Both the position numbers and the translations under genes were made by a program. The notes under the pieces were generated by a model that ran no database searches, was not told where the DNA came from, and saw only the letters and a program-made list of their open reading frames with translations. A stretch of DNA of 64,000 bases, from assembly GCF_017743975.1 (NCBI RefSeq), contig NZ_JAGHRC010000003.1:248001-312000 (forward strand), given 5' to 3'. Shown piece after piece: positions 62,390-64,000 of the stretch; within the stretch, counting starts at the first letter, position 1; every line of letters begins with the position of its first letter. Source of the DNA: Ruegeria sp. R14_0 (GTDB lineage: Bacteria > Pseudomonadota > Alphaproteobacteria > Rhodobacterales > Rhodobacteraceae).

Positions 62390-63685
62390 GTGACCCTTCC
62401 TTCTAAGTCAGTCGAACTTATGGAACGCAGGGCCAAATTGTTGGGCCCTAACGTTTCGACGTTTTATGACGAGCCCGTGCATTTTGTGAAAGGCGAAGGC
62501 GTTTGGCTGTGGGACGCCGATGGCCGCAAATATCTGGATTGCTACAACAACGTCCCCCATGTCGGGCACTGCAATCCGCGCGTGGTCGAGGCGATCTGTC
62601 GTCAGGCGTCGACCCTGAACACTCACACGAGATACCTGCACGACGGTATTCTTGATTACGTCGAAAAGCTGACGGGAACCATGGATGCCTCACTCGACAC
62701 CGCCATCCTGACCTGCACCGGGTCCGAGGCCAATGACATCGCGCTGCGTATGGCCGAAGGAATGACGGGCAAACGAGGCATCATTGCAACCGACGCAACA
62801 TATCATGGCAATACCGCGCTGGTCAGCCAACTGGGCAAGTCTAATGTGCCCACAGTCGGGTTCGGGCTGGATCAATACTTCAGGTTCGTCGACGCCCCGG
62901 ACAGCTATCGCAACCCGGACCCGGATGGTGCGGTTTTTGCCGACGCGGTGGCCGAACAGATCGCCGAACACGAAAAGTCCGGCGTTGGTTTTGCGGCCTT
63001 GGTCGTTTGCCCCTATTTTCTGAACGAAGGGTTTCCAGATCACCCCGAGGGATGGTTGAAGCCCGTGGCCGAAGTTGTTCGAAAGGCTGGTGGTCTTTTG
63101 ATCTGTGACGAGGTTCAATCGGGCTTTGGACGCACAGGCACGCATATGTGGGCGCATCAAAAAATGGGCGTGGTGCCGGATGTCGTCACGATGGGCAAAC
63201 CGATGGCCAATGGGCATCCGGTGGGTGGCGTGGTTACACGCGGCGAAATCCTCTCGACCTTCCGCAAGGGGTACCGCTACTTCAATACGTTCGGCGGGAA
63301 CCCGGTCTCCTGTGCCGCGGCGATGGCCGTCTTGCAGGAAATGGACGATCATGACCTGATCGAAAATGCGAAAACCGTCGGAGAACATGCGCGTTCGCGG
63401 CTGACCCTCTTGAAGCAGAGGTACGAGTTTATTGGCGATGTCAGAGGATCAGGCCTGATATTCGGCGCCGAAATGGTTCTGGACCGTGAAAGCAAGGAAC
63501 CCGCCAGTGCGTTCACCGATCGCGTTATCAATGCCATGCGCCATCGCGGCATTATCCATTCCAAATTGGGCAGGCATAAGAACACCCTGAAAATTCGCCC
63601 CCCGATGCCATTTTCAATCGAAAATGCGGACCTTCTTTTCGATACGCTGGACGAAGTTCTAGCTGAAACGCCCCTGACGCGATGA
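62390..63685 (+). CDS. Class III aminotransferase (alanine-glyoxylate type 2 / ethanolamine-phosphate phospho-lyase-like)
   Basis: 431 residues from GTG 62390, with GACGAGG upstream; an ATG at 62360 overlaps the ALDH end and is less likely. Motifs: FVKGEGVWLWDADGRKYLDCYNNVPHVGH, TCTGSEANDIALRMA, LICDEVQSGFGRTG with the PLP Asp, and the Schiff-base Lys in VTMGKPMANGHPVGG. The N-terminus and close coupling to a phosphotransferase gene match the AGXT2L group often found fused or adjacent to such kinases. Substrate unknown. Confidence 0.9.
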   Translation: MTLPSKSVELMERRAKLLGPNVSTFYDEPVHFVKGEGVWLWDADGRKYLDCYNNVPHVGHCNPRVVEAICRQASTLNTHTRYLHDGILDYVEKLTGTMDASLDTAILTCTGSEANDIALRMAEGMTGKRGIIATDATYHGNTALVSQLGKSNVPTVGFGLDQYFRFVDAPDSYRNPDPDGAVFADAVAEQIAEHEKSGVGFAALVVCPYFLNEGFPDHPEGWLKPVAEVVRKAGGLLICDEVQSGFGRTGTHMWAHQKMGVVPDVVTMGKPMANGHPVGGVVTRGEILSTFRKGYRYFNTFGGNPVSCAAAMAVLQEMDDHDLIENAKTVGEHARSRLTLLKQRYEFIGDVRGSGLIFGAEMVLDRESKEPASAFTDRVINAMRHRGIIHSKLGRHKNTLKIRPPMPFSIENADLLFDTLDEVLAETPLTR

Positions 63686-64000
63686 AAAAGATCGTAGAGA
63701 AGGCCCTCCTCCAATGGGGCATGGAAGATGCCGAATGGTCGTTGGTGGCTGCGCGCGAAAACCACGTCTACCGCGTGCGTGACGGAACAACCTCCTACGC
63801 ATTGCGTCTGCATCGCGAGGGCCTGCACACAGCTGCCGAGCTTCGATCGGAACTCCAATGGATGTCTGCGGTTGCGACGAACGGCGTAAGTGTGCCTTCC
63901 CCTATCGCGACTAAGAATGGGGCGTTTCTGATTGAGGTCGAAGGAATAAATGTCGATCTGTTGGATTGGTTGCCAGGCCGCCCGCTAGGCGCGACCGAGG
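63682..64000 (+). CDS. Phosphotransferase (APH/homoserine-kinase-like), partial at window end
   Basis: At least 106 residues, open at the window edge. ATG 63682 overlaps the aminotransferase stop (ATGA). The N-lobe of the aminoglycoside-phosphotransferase fold is visible: ENHVYRVRDGTTSYALRLHRE holds the ATP-binding Lys-equivalent strand (here Arg in LRLH), followed by LRSELQWMSAV and the LLDWLPGRPLG hinge. Paired with an AGXT2L-type aminotransferase it probably phosphorylates an amino alcohol or hydroxyl amino acid. Confidence 0.8.
   Translation, partial: MKKIVEKALLQWGMEDAEWSLVAARENHVYRVRDGTTSYALRLHREGLHTAAELRSELQWMSAVATNGVSVPSPIATKNGAFLIEVEGINVDLLDWLPGRPLGATE

Noticed and set aside
1..64000. 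Mobile elements, CRISPR arrays, tRNA or rRNA genes
   Set aside because: No transposase, integrase, terminal repeats, regularly spaced repeats or cloverleaf sequences were recognised by eye; a dedicated search was not possible.

Overview
The window looks like a chromosomal segment of a marine alphaproteobacterium of the Roseobacter group (Rhodobacterales). The reasons are GC-rich coding, tightly packed operons with ATGA-type overlaps, and the gene mix (TRAP and TctABC transporters, a DUF3141/FabI pair, homoprotocatechuate meta-cleavage genes, many substrate-binding-protein transporters). This assignment is inference from content. No rRNA, tRNA, CRISPR array, prophage or insertion sequence was seen.

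Region 1 (86-12154, + strand) is a compact, translationally coupled nonribosomal peptide operon. It holds an acyl-CoA-dehydrogenase-like flavoprotein, a HupE/UreJ-type membrane protein, a stand-alone adenylation enzyme, a stand-alone carrier protein, a C-A-PCP synthetase and a C-A-PCP-TE synthetase. The dehydrogenase/adenylase/carrier trio has the layout of the prolyl-to-pyrrolyl (or pyrrolinyl) loading systems. The adenylation domain of the first synthetase is interrupted, between core motifs A8 and A10, by a complete PP-loop ATPase domain of about 340 residues. That domain carries an N-terminal four-cysteine ribbon, an SGGKDS loop, an internal CxxC and a distal cysteine. The pocket of this interrupted domain reads as Asn/Asp-like. 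This is the most unusual object in the window: a candidate assembly-line enzyme that thiolates or amidates its own carrier-bound substrate.

Region 2 (12213-16670, - strand) is a convergent six-gene operon for metal handling: a ZnuA-like binding protein, a NikL-like small periplasmic protein, a DUF4198 (NikK-like) protein, and an ABC permease/ATPase pair with a membrane-anchored accessory. With the HupE-like gene inside the NRPS operon, it suggests that the peptide may be a metallophore. Region 3 (16978-20177, +) is a FabI-like reductase plus a DUF3141/PHA-synthase-like protein.

Region 4 (35706 down to 20200, - strand) is a run of fourteen catabolic genes: Gfo/Idh/MocA oxidoreductase, CoA-transferase, enoyl-CoA hydratase, ALDH, sugar-type ABC transporter, two GMC oxidoreductases, SDR, Dabb, DUF993. 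It ends with a LacI regulator and begins with two perfect LacI-type palindromes placed on a promoter. Region 5 (36018-43086, +) is an aromatic-type catabolic operon (MBL fold protein, flavin monooxygenase, DUF2783, TRAP transporter, VOC protein, GST-zeta isomerase), followed by a convergent MarR gene. The same 14-16 bp site lies on the operon promoter and on the MarR promoter.

Region 6 (44792-52161) is a homoprotocatechuate meta-cleavage cluster (hpaFED-decarboxylase-hpaGHI, with divergent hpaR). It has an aromatic amino acid decarboxylase in place of the usual hydroxylase genes, pointing to tyrosine/DOPA/dopamine as the feed. Region 7 (52166-64000) is a divergent amine-type catabolic locus. 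The - strand has a TctCBA transporter, P450, glutamine-synthetase-like ligase, class I amidotransferase, IclR regulator and aminotransferase. The + strand has an aldehyde dehydrogenase, an aminotransferase and a phosphotransferase cut by the window end.
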